Shown: positions 25,317-32,781, numbered from the stretch's first letter. The stretch: 64,000 nucleotides of DNA from Pseudarthrobacter sp. ATCC 49987 (GCF_009928425.1 NZ_JAABNS010000001.1:496001-560000), one strand, 5' to 3'. Notes: generated by a model not told the origin, from the sequence alone. Translations and numbers: made by a program.

Positions 25317-26042
25317 TCACGCGGGTTCGTTCGGCAATCCGGCGAGGATGCGCGCCACGCGAACGCGTTCCAGCCACGCCGCGATGTCCTTGCGGGCGGG
25401 GAGCACAGTGGCGAGCCACAGGTCCACCGTCACCGTCGGGTCGAGCACGGCGCCCCCGCGGCCGCTCACGTACATGCTCCCGCCGTGTTGGACCGCGTGG
25501 TCGGCGGGATCCGTGTATCCGCCGCCGGCGACGTACTGGGTGAGGGCTCCGACGGCAGCGTTGTGGCGCATTACGGGTGCCTGGGCTTCAGTGAGGGCCG
25601 CTTGGAGTTCTGCCACGGCGGCGCGGACCCGCGGCGCGAGCTTCTCCAGCGCAGCGGACAGTTCGGATGCCGGGTTGTCGAGTAAGTACCCAAGTTGCTC
25701 GTCGCGGAGGATGGACCATGCGGCACGGCGCTCTTGGTCGTACGCCTTTTGGTATGCGGCGTTGGCGGATTCGAGGGCGAGGGCGGCGTGTCTGGCCTTT
25801 GTCTCGGCGGCGTCGACGTCGTCGGGGGTGACGGTCCTGTCGCCGTCGATCAGCCGGGCGCGGAGCTCGGCGGCGCGGATCAGGGCGTTCTCAGCGTCGG
25901 TGCGTGCGGCCTCAGCCTCGGTGCGTGATGCGTTGAGGTGTTCGGCGGGGGTGGGAGGGGTAACAGTGCTGGGAGGATTCACGGGGTGGATCTCCTTGGG
26001 GGTTGGGGTGGGTTTCTGGCGGAGTCGATCGAGGATGCTCAT
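25317..26042 (-). CDS. Helical hypothetical protein (241 aa), element 1 operon
   Basis: Not recognised. After a Pro-rich N-terminus (RQKPTPTPKEIHPVNPPSTV) most of the protein is Ala/Glu/Arg-rich helix likely to form coiled coil (EAEAARTDAENALIRAAELR, and HAALALESANAAYQKAYDQE). A Gly/Tyr stretch (YVAGGGYTDPADH) follows. Such proteins in phage operons are often scaffold or structural accessory proteins; nothing proves it. The start overlaps the upstream small ORF by ATGA. Confidence 0.6.
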   Translation of the reverse strand: MSILDRLRQKPTPTPKEIHPVNPPSTVTPPTPAEHLNASRTEAEAARTDAENALIRAAELRARLIDGDRTVTPDDVDAAETKARHAALALESANAAYQKAYDQERRAAWSILRDEQLGYLLDNPASELSAALEKLAPRVRAAVAELQAALTEAQAPVMRHNAAVGALTQYVAGGGYTDPADHAVQHGGSMYVSGRGGAVLDPTVTVDLWLATVLPARKDIAAWLERVRVARILAGLPNEPA

Positions 26043-26197
26043 GCAGCGGGCCCTCCGTTGCGGCGTGTCCGACGTGCTTTGTCCCGTATGCGGGCGCGGT
26101 CCGTCGCGGCCGCCTGGATCCGCTGGCGGGCCTGGTCTGCGGTCCGTGCCTGTGCGCGGGAACCTTGGGCGGCGCGGCGGCGCGATCCGCGGCTCAC
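26039..26197 (-). CDS. Very basic small protein (52 aa)
   Basis: GTG at 26197 follows GGAG with 7-base spacing. The 52-residue product is Arg/Ala/Gln-rich (SRGSRRRAAQGSRAQARTAD, then RIRDKARRTRRNGGPAA) and probably binds nucleic acid. It ends with TGA overlapping the next ATG. The overlap and ribosome site support translation; function is unknown. Confidence 0.45.
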   Translation of the reverse strand: MSRGSRRRAAQGSRAQARTADQARQRIQAAATDRARIRDKARRTRRNGGPAA

Positions 26198-26289
26198 CAG
26201 GCGCTCCAAGGCTTCGGGCTGTTATGCATGTCTTGATTTCTCATTGCGTGGCGTTCTTTCGTTGATTGGTAGATGCGGGTAAGGGCATT

Positions 26290-26499
26290 TCAGTTCTCAT
26301 GATTCGTGGCGGTACTGGCGGGCTCGTATGCAGCCCTGAGAGTGGCAAGCCGGGATTCTGCGAGTAGTGCCCGGTTCATCCATCCGCGGGACTCCTGGTG
26401 GGCCTGCTGGGCCTTGTCCCGGAACCTGTCACAGAGTTCGATGTACTCGGCCTTGGACAGCTTCATGACGGCTACGGATGGTGGCTTGGTGGTAGTCAT
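26290..26499 (-). CDS. Small helical protein (69 aa)
   Basis: Not recognised. Helical, charged (KLSKAEYIELCDRFRDKAQQ, then GWMNRALLAESRLATLRAAY). The ATG at 26499 overlaps the stop of the replication-like gene (ATGA), so it belongs to the same operon and may be its partner, perhaps a helicase-loader or accessory protein as in phage replication modules. The partner role is inference. Confidence 0.55.
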   Translation of the reverse strand: MTTTKPPSVAVMKLSKAEYIELCDRFRDKAQQAHQESRGWMNRALLAESRLATLRAAYEPASTATNHEN

Positions 26500-27176
26500 G
26501 AGGCCTTCTTCTGTTCGGCGATGCGTCGCTCGAGTGCTGCGAGTTGCCGGGATCGTTCGTCTTCGAGTGAGGGCCTTTCATCCAGGGCGGCGAGTTCTCG
26601 TGTTCGCGCAGTGGTGAGATCAGAGTGGTTGGTGATTTGTACTCCTCCCTGTTTTTCCTCAAGTACTCCTCCCTGTTTTTCCTCAGTGCTCCTGGGGGGC
26701 ACCGCCAGGGTGCCGCGCTCCCCACCTTCTGGGGGGTGCACATGGGGCACCTTTTGGGTGGATGGTGGGGCACCTTCTGGGGGGTGCACATGGGGCACCT
26801 TTTGGGTGGGGCTCTCGGTCCTCGGCAATGAGACCCATTTGATACTTCGGCCGGTTCCTGCGGGCTCATAAGTCATGTCAGGATCCAGGGCCAACGCGTA
26901 TTCGGCTCTGACTCCGAGTTTCGCTTGACCACTCGAAACAACCGCGCCGGAAGTCGCCAGCCCCGCGATCGTTCTTCGGAATTGCTCTTGGGCGTTGGCC
27001 CGCTTGGCCTCGCAGTCGAGCCCTAAGGCTGACGCCACGGCTACCCAGCCGCCGAAGTAAACGGGGGGCTTGTCCGCGTCGAGGGCCATGTTTGCCATGA
27101 ACGCCAGGGCACGTGCTTCCCGGTGGCTCAGGTGTCGCCAGTTCGCGAAGACCTTGGCTACGTTGGTGGCTCCCAT
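26496..27176 (-). CDS. Replication-initiator-like winged-helix protein with internal repeats
   Basis: 226 residues. The N-terminal 110 residues resemble phage replisome organisers: NWRHLSHREARALAFMANMA, then FGGWVAVASALGLD and FRRTIAGLATSGAVVSSGQA as a winged helix. The centre is a linker in which KVPHVHPPEG and EEKQGGV each occur twice because of perfect DNA repeats. A basic helical C-terminus (LEDERSRQLAALERRIAEQK) ends the protein. Initiators with iterons inside their own gene are known from lambda O, so this may be an initiator carrying its origin. It sits in a leftward operon after the excisionase. Confidence 0.6.
   Translation of the reverse strand: MGATNVAKVFANWRHLSHREARALAFMANMALDADKPPVYFGGWVAVASALGLDCEAKRANAQEQFRRTIAGLATSGAVVSSGQAKLGVRAEYALALDPDMTYEPAGTGRSIKWVSLPRTESPTQKVPHVHPPEGAPPSTQKVPHVHPPEGGERGTLAVPPRSTEEKQGGVLEEKQGGVQITNHSDLTTARTRELAALDERPSLEDERSRQLAALERRIAEQKKAS
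26640..26809. repeat. Two pairs of perfect direct repeats inside the replication-like gene
   Basis: A 22-bp repeat occurs at 26640-26661 and 26664-26685 (24-bp period). A 39-bp repeat occurs at 26723-26761 and 26771-26809 (48-bp period). All periods are multiples of three, so the frame is kept. Possible iterons of a replication origin. Confidence 0.75.
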
Positions 27177-27203
27177 GAAGTCTGTCCCGGTCCTTTCTGG
27201 GGC

Positions 27204-27359
27204 TCAGGCCGGCGAGCCGACGGTCTTTGGCGAGGCGTCACGGTCTTTTGCTGTCTTGAGGCGGATCTTGCATGCTTTGGCCGGAGTGGTTACCAGCACT
27301 TCCCGCACTTCGCAGGCGCAATCTCCGAGCCACTCGCACTCGCATCTACCGGCCTTCAT
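27204..27359 (-). CDS. Cysteine-rich small protein (51 aa)
   Basis: ATG at 27359 overlaps the upstream stop by ATGA. The product begins KAGRCECEWLGDCACEV, four cysteines within 15 residues, then a basic tail (KACKIRLKTAKDRDASPK). It looks like a tiny metal-binding protein. No function recognised; the position in the excisionase operon supports it as a real gene. Confidence 0.5.
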   Translation of the reverse strand: MKAGRCECEWLGDCACEVREVLVTTPAKACKIRLKTAKDRDASPKTVGSPA

Positions 27360-27661
27360 GCGTTCGCCGGCGCCGAGTTGTGTTTGAAGTCCATCCAGCG
27401 GCGGGCGACGCCTTCCCCTACCGGGTCGCTGTGCGTGATGCGAAGGTAGGATTCGGGGTCGTTCCTATCGAGGTAGTCTCCGGCCGTTTTCTTAGCCCGC
27501 CGGACGCTCATCACTACGTTGGCGTCGGCCGCGGCCTCCAGGATCCAGCCCTTGACCGTTGTGAAATTCGGACCAATCTCGGGCATGGCTTCGTGTTCTT
27601 TCTCAGCTGGGATGCTTGCCGTCAGACAACGGTCTTTCAGGGGGGTCCGGGGCGGGCTCAT
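27356..27661 (-). CDS. Hypothetical protein (101 aa) after the excisionase gene
   Basis: Not recognised. The C-terminal two thirds look globular (FTTVKGWILEAAADANVVMS, YLDRNDPESYLRITHSDPVG). The ATG at 27661 overlaps the excisionase stop, and its own stop overlaps the next start, so it is the middle of a tightly coupled chain. An internal ATG at 27586 is possible but has a poor ribosome site. Confidence 0.55.
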   Translation of the reverse strand: MSPPRTPLKDRCLTASIPAEKEHEAMPEIGPNFTTVKGWILEAAADANVVMSVRRAKKTAGDYLDRNDPESYLRITHSDPVGEGVARRWMDFKHNSAPANA

Positions 27662-27858
27662 GCCGACGCCTGATCTTCGAACGCGGCGTTGATCCAGTCG
27701 ATAACGTCCTGCTCGCGGTACATGACGCGGCCTCCTAGGCGGGCCGCCTTGGGGCCGGTGCCGTTGTGCCGCATCCAGCGCATCTGCGCCGGCGACTTCC
27801 GCAGCATCAATGCCACCTCGTCCAGGGTCAATAGCTTCATGGCTTTTACGGTCTCCAT
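27658..27858 (-). CDS. xis: Excisionase / MerR-type DNA-binding protein
   Basis: 66 residues, the length of a typical actinobacterial Xis. One winged helix fills the protein: LLTLDEVALMLRKSPAQMRW, then GPKAARLGGRVMYREQDVID. It bends DNA and directs the integrase to excise. It is divergent from the XRE gene and integrase on the other side of a control region with CTAGT repeats. Confidence 0.82.
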   Translation of the reverse strand: METVKAMKLLTLDEVALMLRKSPAQMRWMRHNGTGPKAARLGGRVMYREQDVIDWINAAFEDQASA

Positions 27859-27953
27859 CGGTTCACTCGTTTCTAGTTGGGTTACGACTGCGTTTTCTAG
27901 TGTGCGTGAAGTCTAGTGGACTGTCAACTGGGTTTCCTAGTAGTCTGTTGGCC
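27859..27953. promoter_or_regulatory. Divergent control region between xis and repressor-integrase
   Basis: Four copies of CTAGT in 95 bp, in contexts such as TTTCTAGTTGG, TTTTCTAGTGTG, AGTCTAGTGGAC and TTTCCTAGTAGTC. They probably form operators of the XRE protein encoded just to the right, which would decide between integrase and excisionase expression. Confidence 0.5.
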
Positions 27954-28481
27954 ATGGCAGAAGAAGATGGGCTAGTTGGGCAACGCATCACTCGACTCCG
28001 GGGCGAAAGGAGCCAAAAGGCAGTAGCTGCGGACATGCGTTCGCGCGGCTGGAAGTGGTCTCAAGCCACTATGTGGAGCGTCGAGCGCGGAGAACGTCCG
28101 CTGCGACTGACGGAGGCGAAGGATCTCGTCGCCATCCTTGGCTGTCAGCTGATGGATCTATTCAGTGAAGCGACGGTCTTGGACACTGAAGCAACAATCA
28201 AGGACCTGATTCGGGGGGTGGAGAGAGAATACCGAGAAGCGACTTTGGGCTTGATCGGATTATCAGCCGATCAGGACCTGCTGCGGGTGACCATCCAACA
28301 ATCTGCCATCGCTGACGACCCCCGATTCCAGGGCGTACTCGGCCTTGCCGGAAGTGTTTTGAAACTCACGCCGGAACGGGCGTTCAGGAAGGCGCAGCTA
28401 GCTTCCGAACCTCGTCATCTCCTTACCGACTTCGACGACTTAGAGATTGAGCTCGACAACAACGTGGTTGACGGATTCTAG
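27954..28481 (+). CDS. XRE-family repressor upstream of integrase
   Basis: 175 residues. The N-terminal HTH reads VGQRITRLRGERSQKAVAAD, then GWKWSQATMWSVERGERPLR, where an insertion before the recognition helix is typical of actinophage XRE proteins. The C-terminal 100 residues are acidic and helical, likely for oligomerisation. Its stop shares one base with the integrase start (TAGTG), so the two are one transcript, a pattern seen in integration-dependent immunity systems. ATG at 27954 is the clear start. Confidence 0.75.
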   Translation: MAEEDGLVGQRITRLRGERSQKAVAADMRSRGWKWSQATMWSVERGERPLRLTEAKDLVAILGCQLMDLFSEATVLDTEATIKDLIRGVEREYREATLGLIGLSADQDLLRVTIQQSAIADDPRFQGVLGLAGSVLKLTPERAFRKAQLASEPRHLLTDFDDLEIELDNNVVDGF

Positions 28482-29590
28482 TGGCGAGCATCCAGAAGAG
28501 GCCTGACGGCCGGTGGCGGGCCCGGTACCGTGACGCCGCGGGCAAGGAGCACGCCAGGCACTTCGTCCGGAAAATAGACGCTCAGCGGTGGCTTGACGAG
28601 GTTACGGCGTCGGTGGTTACGGGTCGGTACGTCGATCCTAAGGGCGGGAAGATCACGTTTGCCCAGTGGTTTGAGCAGTGGGCTGCGGCCCAAGTGTGGG
28701 CAACTGGGACCAAGCTGAAAGCCGAGCAAGCACTCGCGATAGCCACATTCCGGGAACATCAGATCCGGTCGATACTGCCGTCACACGTGCAGGCCTGGGT
28801 GAAGGGGATGTCTTCGAGGCTGGCGCCGGCGACCGTGAAGGTCTACTTCAACATCGTGAGCTCCGCATTTCGTGCGGCGGTTACGGACAAGGTCATCGCG
28901 GAAAACCCCTGCGCCGGGGCGAAGCTGCCCCGTGAGCGCCGTCGTGAAGCGGCAATGACCATTCCCACGCCGGAACAGCTAGGGGAGGCGCTGGAGGCCG
29001 CTCCGGACTGGTTTGCCCCGTTCGTCTCCGTCTGCGCATTCGCGGGACTGCGCCTGGGCGAAGCGGCGGGCCTCCAGCTGGCGGACGTGGACTTCCTGCG
29101 CCGGACCATCAGCGTCTCTCGGCAGATCCAAGGAAGCACCAAAGCTAGCGCTGAGGTAGTCCCGCCCAAGCATGGCTCCGAGCGGGTTGTCTACGTGGCC
29201 GAAGAACTCGTCCAGGTCCTAGCCCTGCACGTCGAAACGACTGGGGTGTTCGGTGATGAGAAATGGCTGTTCGGGACCGGCGGAACCTACTTCAACCGCA
29301 ACTCAGCGGCCGACCGCTGGCGGCAGGTCCGCGAGGCTGCCCATATTGGCGAGTTCACGCTTCACGATCTCCGGCACTTTTACGCCTCCGGACTCATCGC
29401 TGACGGGTGTGACGTGGTTACCGTGCAGCGGGCACTCGGCCACGCGGCGCCGTCGATCACCCTGAACACTTACTCCCATCTCTGGCCTACTGCCGAAGAC
29501 AAGACGAGGACCGCAGGATCAAGGCTGATCGCTGCGGTCCTCGGGGATCCTGCGGACTCTGTGCGGACTGCGGAAGCAAGTTCCCCGTAA
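28481..29590 (+). CDS. int: Tyrosine recombinase integrase of element 1
   Basis: 369-residue phage-type integrase. It has an arm-binding N-terminal domain (SIQKRPDGRWRARYRDAAGK), a SAM-like core-binding domain (residues about 55-145), and a catalytic domain with Arg in AGLRLGEAAGLQ, HDLRHFYAS, GHAAPSITLNTYSHLW with the nucleophilic Tyr. Starts at GTG 28481. It ends 20 bp before attR in yajQ, the usual place. Its last codons contain the phased GCGGAC arm sites. Confidence 0.93.
   Translation: MASIQKRPDGRWRARYRDAAGKEHARHFVRKIDAQRWLDEVTASVVTGRYVDPKGGKITFAQWFEQWAAAQVWATGTKLKAEQALAIATFREHQIRSILPSHVQAWVKGMSSRLAPATVKVYFNIVSSAFRAAVTDKVIAENPCAGAKLPRERRREAAMTIPTPEQLGEALEAAPDWFAPFVSVCAFAGLRLGEAAGLQLADVDFLRRTISVSRQIQGSTKASAEVVPPKHGSERVVYVAEELVQVLALHVETTGVFGDEKWLFGTGGTYFNRNSAADRWRQVREAAHIGEFTLHDLRHFYASGLIADGCDVVTVQRALGHAAPSITLNTYSHLWPTAEDKTRTAGSRLIAAVLGDPADSVRTAEASSP
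29552..29568. promoter_or_regulatory. Integrase arm-type sites, right end of element 1
   Basis: GCGGAC at 29552 and 29563, 11 bp apart, inside the integrase C-terminal codons. They match the three phased copies at 16065-16092. Confidence 0.55.
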
Positions 29591-29609
29591 TCACGCGGCA
29601 GAATCGGTC

Positions 29610-30101
29610 TTAGCTGCGGAAGTTCACGAACTGCAGGTCGGCCTCGTCAAAGTCCTTCAGCAGCGCCATGACGGCCTGCAGGTCATCGCGGGACTTGGAC
29701 GAGACGCGGAGTTCGTCGCCCTGGATCTGGGACTTGACGCCTTTGGGCCCCTCATCCCGGATCAGCTTGTTGATCTTCTTGGCCAGGTCCTGCTCGATGC
29801 CCTCCTTGATGGTGGCTTCGAGCCGGAACTCCTTGCCGGACGGGTAGGGCTCGCCGGTGTCCAGGGACTTCAGCGAGATGCCGCGGCGGATCAGCTTGGA
29901 CTGGAGCACGTCCAGGACGGCCAGAACACGCTCTTCGGAGTTGGCCTTCATGAGGATTTTCTCGCCACTGAAATCGACCTCGGCCCCGACGCCCTTGAAG
30001 TCGTAGCGCTGGACCAGTTCCTTCTGCGCCTGGTTCAGCGCGTTGGCGACTTCCTGCTTGTCGACCTTGCTGACGACGTCGAATGTTGATTCGCCTGCCA
30101 T
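29610..30101 (-). CDS. yajQ: YajQ family nucleotide-binding protein
   Basis: 163 residues of the YajQ/DUF520 family, two ferredoxin-like domains that bind nucleotides, including cyclic di-GMP in some relatives. Family segments are [36 protein letters not shown] and [23 protein letters not shown] at 30101 follows AGGAGGACAGTT. The 3' end is the attachment site of element 1, whose insertion replaced the stop codon and terminator context but not the coding sequence. Confidence 0.95.
   Translation of the reverse strand: MAGESTFDVVSKVDKQEVANALNQAQKELVQRYDFKGVGAEVDFSGEKILMKANSEERVLAVLDVLQSKLIRRGISLKSLDTGEPYPSGKEFRLEATIKEGIEQDLAKKINKLIRDEGPKGVKSQIQGDELRVSSKSRDDLQAVMALLKDFDEADLQFVNFRS
29611..29634. 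other. attR of element 1 within yajQ
   Basis: Second copy of the 24-bp repeat. It spans part of the yajQ stop and its last seven codons (ending NFRS). The element changes the stop from TAG to TAA but keeps the protein intact. Confidence 0.9.
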
Positions 30102-30297
30102 AACTGTCCTCCTGGTGGTTGGGGGCCCGGTGACGGGCTGAAGCATCTGCCATCCAGCCTAATACGGATGCCCCCGACATGAAGGCCGGCGGGGCATTGT
30201 CCCGTTCACAGTCCGCTCAAAGCTGGGTCAGGGCGGGAACGAAGTTTCGCACGGCACAGTTGCAGGAGTTGGAAGAGTCGTTCGAAAGGTACACCTC

Positions 30298-30552
30298 ATG
30301 CAGAACCAGGCCGTCCGGTACGTCATCCGCTCCACCGCAGCTGCCGCCGGCGGTATTGCCGCGGCCGCGACGTCGTTAGCGGCGGCAACGCTGGCAGCCT
30401 CGATCATCTTCAGCCCGGCCGCGGATGCCTCTTCGAGGCTCGACGGCGTCCATGCGGACCTGGCCCGTGCCGTCCAGCTGAACCAGATCACGGCGGAGCA
30501 GGCTGCGAGGTTTGAGTCCAAACTCGCTGGCCGGATCCTTGGGGAGGCCTGA
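30298..30552 (+). CDS. Small Ala-rich protein with hydrophobic N-terminus
   Basis: 84 residues. A stretch after the start (TAAAAGGIAAAATSLAAATL then AASIIF) may be a signal peptide or membrane anchor. The mature part is a charged helix (DLARAVQLNQITAEQAARFE). ATG at 30298 follows GAAAGG. No family recognised. It lies divergent from yajQ and upstream of tRNA-Tyr. Confidence 0.6.
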   Translation: MQNQAVRYVIRSTAAAAGGIAAAATSLAAATLAASIIFSPAADASSRLDGVHADLARAVQLNQITAEQAARFESKLAGRILGEA

Positions 30553-30702
30553 GTTTCCGGGCTTTTTGGGGCCACAACGCGCCGATTCGATTCTTCGGCG
30601 GAAGTTCTGTAAAGTTGTCTTGCCCGCGGTTACTGGAAGCGGAACGGACTGGAAACAGGCGTTCTGAACACGGAGGCCGCGAGTGATCTTCTTTTGAAGT
30701 TC

Positions 30703-30784
30703 GGCAGATTACCCGAGCGGCCAAAGGGGGCTGACTGTAAATCAGCTGGCAACGCCTACGGGGGTTCGAATCCCTCATCTGCCA
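30703..30784 (+). tRNA. tRNA-Tyr (anticodon GTA)
   Basis: Class II tRNA. Acceptor arm GGCAGAT at 30703-30709 pairs with ATCTGCC at 30777-30783, discriminator A at 30784. The anticodon stem is GCTGA/TCAGC with loop CTGTAAA and anticodon GTA at 30737-30739. A long variable arm precedes the T arm (GGGTTCGAATCCC). CCA is not encoded. Its 3' end is the attachment site of element 2 and remains functional after integration. Confidence 0.96.
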
Positions 30785-30790
30785 CCCTTG
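30765..30790. other. attL of element 2 (tRNA-Tyr 3' end)
   Basis: 26-bp repeat covering the T loop, T stem, acceptor 3' strand and the next six bases. It is identical to 40595-40620; bases on both sides differ, which fixes its length. Confidence 0.92.
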
Positions 30791-30838
30791 ACGAAGGGCC
30801 CTATTTCCTTGCTATTGCTGGGAAGTAGGGCCCTTCGT
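30791..30838. terminator. Element-supplied terminator after tRNA-Tyr and integrase
   Basis: Perfect 13-bp stem: ACGAAGGGCCCTA at 30791-30803 and its complement at 30826-30838. It begins at the first base inside the element. It replaces the native tRNA terminator, which was pushed to 40622, and ends the integrase transcript from the other side. Confidence 0.85.
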
Positions 30839-30843
30839 TGTTC

Positions 30844-31983
30844 CTAGGGAACGGCCCTTGCCCACATCTTGCCCACACTCGCCTGTGAAACAGCGTGATC
30901 CAGAGCGGTAGCCACGGCATCCAGATCGTCATCAAACAAGTCGGCGTAGATGTCCAGCGTCATGGCCGCGGAGCTATGCCCGAGCATCCGCTGAACAGCC
31001 TTCACATTCGCTCCGGCCGATACTGCGAAGGAGGCCGCGGTGTGCCGCAGATCGTGCGGAGTAATCCGAGGGATGCCCGACCGCTTCACGGCACCGGAGA
31101 ACCAGCCGCCATGGTCCTCCTGGACCCGGGTGCTGCGCAGATACCCACCATCCTCGCCCGCAAATACCAGACCGTCACGACTCTTGCCCTCGCACTGCTT
31201 CGCCAGGGACTCGGCAAGGAACGCGGGGAAGGGCACAGTACGTCGCTTGTGGTTTTTCGGCGTCCCAACTTCGATCTTGTTGCCGACTTCGACCGCGTTC
31301 TCTTCGATACGAATGCGGCGCTTCAACATGTCGAGATCCTTCACGGTGAGCCCGACAGCTTCACCCCAGCGGATTCCGCAATAGGCCAGGACCATGACCA
31401 GTGTCGGATGCTTCGCCTCGGATGCCAGCGTGTGTATCTGCTCATGGCTGAGGTAGACGTGGGCCTTCTTGCCCTTGCGTGGGAGGGTCACGCCTCGCGC
31501 AGGATTCGACAGGATGCGCCGGTCATCTACGCAGCCGTCCAAAATTGACCCGAGAATGCCGTAGGCACGGATTACGACTGTTGCACTTTTGGGCTTACGT
31601 TCCGGCGTGAGGGTCTGATCGCCGGCCGTCAGGTCAGACAGCCATTGTTGAACGGCGGTCTTCCGTACGTCCGCAACGCTTGTCGATCCCCAGGCCGGTT
31701 CCACATGATTGCGCCAGGAAGCCTCCACTGGCCTGTAGGACGACGGTTTCAAATGTGTCTGTCTGGTCAACCACTCTGCCCCGAGCTGACCAATGGTCAG
31801 GCGGCTGGCGGCGACGTCGATAAACTCACCCCTGAGCTTGGACACCTCCACTGTTGCGGCGAACGCCTCCGCGTCCCGTTTGGTCCTGAATCCCCGCTTG
31901 TCGGTTTGCGTGTGGTCAGGCTTGCGATAACGGACGCGGTAGCGCATGCCGGCCTTCGTGTCGTATTTCTCAATCGTTGCCAT
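30844..31983 (-). CDS. int: Tyrosine recombinase integrase of element 2
   Basis: 379-residue phage-type integrase. The N-terminal arm-binding domain is TIEKYDTKAGMRYRVRYRKP and the core-binding domain lies near residues 65-165. Catalytic residues are in CGIRWGEAVGLTV (Arg), HDLRHTAAS (His, Arg), GHSSAAMTLDIYADLF (His, Tyr). ATG at 31983 is chosen over an upstream Met because the family N-terminus begins there; it overlaps the XRE gene end by 14 bases. Its final codons (VGKMWARAVP) contain the arm-site repeat. Confidence 0.93.
   Translation of the reverse strand: MATIEKYDTKAGMRYRVRYRKPDHTQTDKRGFRTKRDAEAFAATVEVSKLRGEFIDVAASRLTIGQLGAEWLTRQTHLKPSSYRPVEASWRNHVEPAWGSTSVADVRKTAVQQWLSDLTAGDQTLTPERKPKSATVVIRAYGILGSILDGCVDDRRILSNPARGVTLPRKGKKAHVYLSHEQIHTLASEAKHPTLVMVLAYCGIRWGEAVGLTVKDLDMLKRRIRIEENAVEVGNKIEVGTPKNHKRRTVPFPAFLAESLAKQCEGKSRDGLVFAGEDGGYLRSTRVQEDHGGWFSGAVKRSGIPRITPHDLRHTAASFAVSAGANVKAVQRMLGHSSAAMTLDIYADLFDDDLDAVATALDHAVSQASVGKMWARAVP
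30858..30877. promoter_or_regulatory. Integrase arm-type sites, left end of element 2
   Basis: TTGCCCACA at 30858-30866 and 30869-30877, 11 bp apart, inside the integrase coding end. The matching pair lies at 40493-40511. Confidence 0.6.
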
Positions 31984-32449
31984 CGGTGCCGCTGCCCTTC
32001 TGCCACCAAGCATCGAATTCTTCTGCGGGGATCGGGTCGCGGCCGACGGTCGCCGTCAGGCTTTGCACATGGAGCCACGGCGGTAGTGAGTCCGCTTGGA
32101 AACGGCGTTGATCGCCGCCATCCAAAGGCCTTTCCCCGATGGCCCATTGCCATAGCTGGTCGTTGCGGACGCTCTTGTCTGCAAATTCACGGGTGTCTGA
32201 CTGTCCGCCGTGGGGCAACAGCAGAGCCAGCGGCGAAACGCCGAGAACCACGGCTAGGGCCATGAGGTCGTCAACATCGACCCGGCGTTCTCCGGCCTCG
32301 ATCCGGCGCAGGCCCAGGGACGGAATCGGCCGCCCAAGCGCTGCAAGCCGCCGGGCTAGTTCCGCGTAGGTCATTTCGCCTCGCGCGCGTTTCAGGTTTT
32401 CCATCGTGGTTGCGCCGGTTACTCCCGGCGTGAGTTCTTTTCCTACCAT
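31970..32449 (-). CDS. XRE-family regulator of element 2
   Basis: 159 residues. The HTH is near the N-terminus: RARGEMTYAELARRLAALGR, then LGLRRIEAGERRVDVDDLMA and LAVVLGVSPLALLLP. The C-terminal half has a Trp-rich segment (QLWQWAIGERPLDGGDQRRF). It reads toward integrase and away from the excisionase operon, so it is the likely master repressor. ATG at 32449 gives a normal start. The palindrome upstream is a probable operator. Confidence 0.75.
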   Translation of the reverse strand: MVGKELTPGVTGATTMENLKRARGEMTYAELARRLAALGRPIPSLGLRRIEAGERRVDVDDLMALAVVLGVSPLALLLPHGGQSDTREFADKSVRNDQLWQWAIGERPLDGGDQRRFQADSLPPWLHVQSLTATVGRDPIPAEEFDAWWQKGSGTDGND

Positions 32450-32467
32450 GCCCCCACTGTAGCGGTC

Positions 32468-32565
32468 AAAGATGCATCTTTCAATATCACTCTTGCACAA
32501 CACGCGTTAATCATGATTCCATCAGATCACGAAGATCATAAATAATCTATTAGCGATCAAAGATG
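32468..32565. promoter_or_regulatory. Divergent control region of element 2
   Basis: A perfect 14-bp palindrome AAAGATGCATCTTT lies at 32468-32481, and the half-site CAAAGATG recurs at 32558-32565 overlapping the excisionase start. A GATC-5-GATC repeat lies between. The region is notably AT-rich compared with its surroundings. Likely bound by the XRE protein. Confidence 0.55.
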
Positions 32566-32781
32566 GAGTATGCGATGGAATCGGATCTTATGGCACCGAC
32601 CGACCTGGCCACGAAACTCGGAAAATCCCAGGCCGCCCTCGCGCAATGGCGGTACCTCGGCATAGGACCGCCGTTCATCAAGCTCGGCCGTAACGTCCGT
32701 TACCGGACCAGAGATGTTGAGGCCTGGCTGGATCGGCAGACCATGCAACGCACCGGCGATCCCGCCGGCGGCGCAGCATGA
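32563..32781 (+). CDS. xis: Excisionase / MerR-type DNA-binding protein
   Basis: 72 residues with a single winged helix: APTDLATKLGKSQAALAQWR, then LGIGPPFIKLGRNVRYRTRD, the standard Xis/AlpA-like pattern. It is the first gene of the rightward operon and overlaps the next by ATGA. ATG at 32563 or 32575 may be used. As AlpA-type proteins do in satellites, it may both aid excision and activate the operon. Confidence 0.82.
   Translation: MEYAMESDLMAPTDLATKLGKSQAALAQWRYLGIGPPFIKLGRNVRYRTRDVEAWLDRQTMQRTGDPAGGAA

Larger units (their letters stand above)
15949..29634. mobile_element. Integrated element 1: 13.7-kb satellite-like element in the yajQ 3' end
   Basis: Bounded by perfect 24-bp direct repeats that begin TAGCTGCGGAAG and end CGAACTGC. 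It has integrase next to the right repeat, excisionase, divergent XRE regulators, a replication-like gene, cargo lipoproteins and a tail module (tape measure and fibre-like protein). I found no capsid, portal, protease or terminase reading frame. The element restores the yajQ coding end. It may be a phage satellite or a decayed prophage; the absence of obvious broken head genes favours the former. Confidence 0.85.

Noticed and set aside
15949..29634. Complete siphophage prophage
   Set aside because: No capsid, portal, terminase, major tail or lysis gene was recognised, and 13.7 kb is too small.
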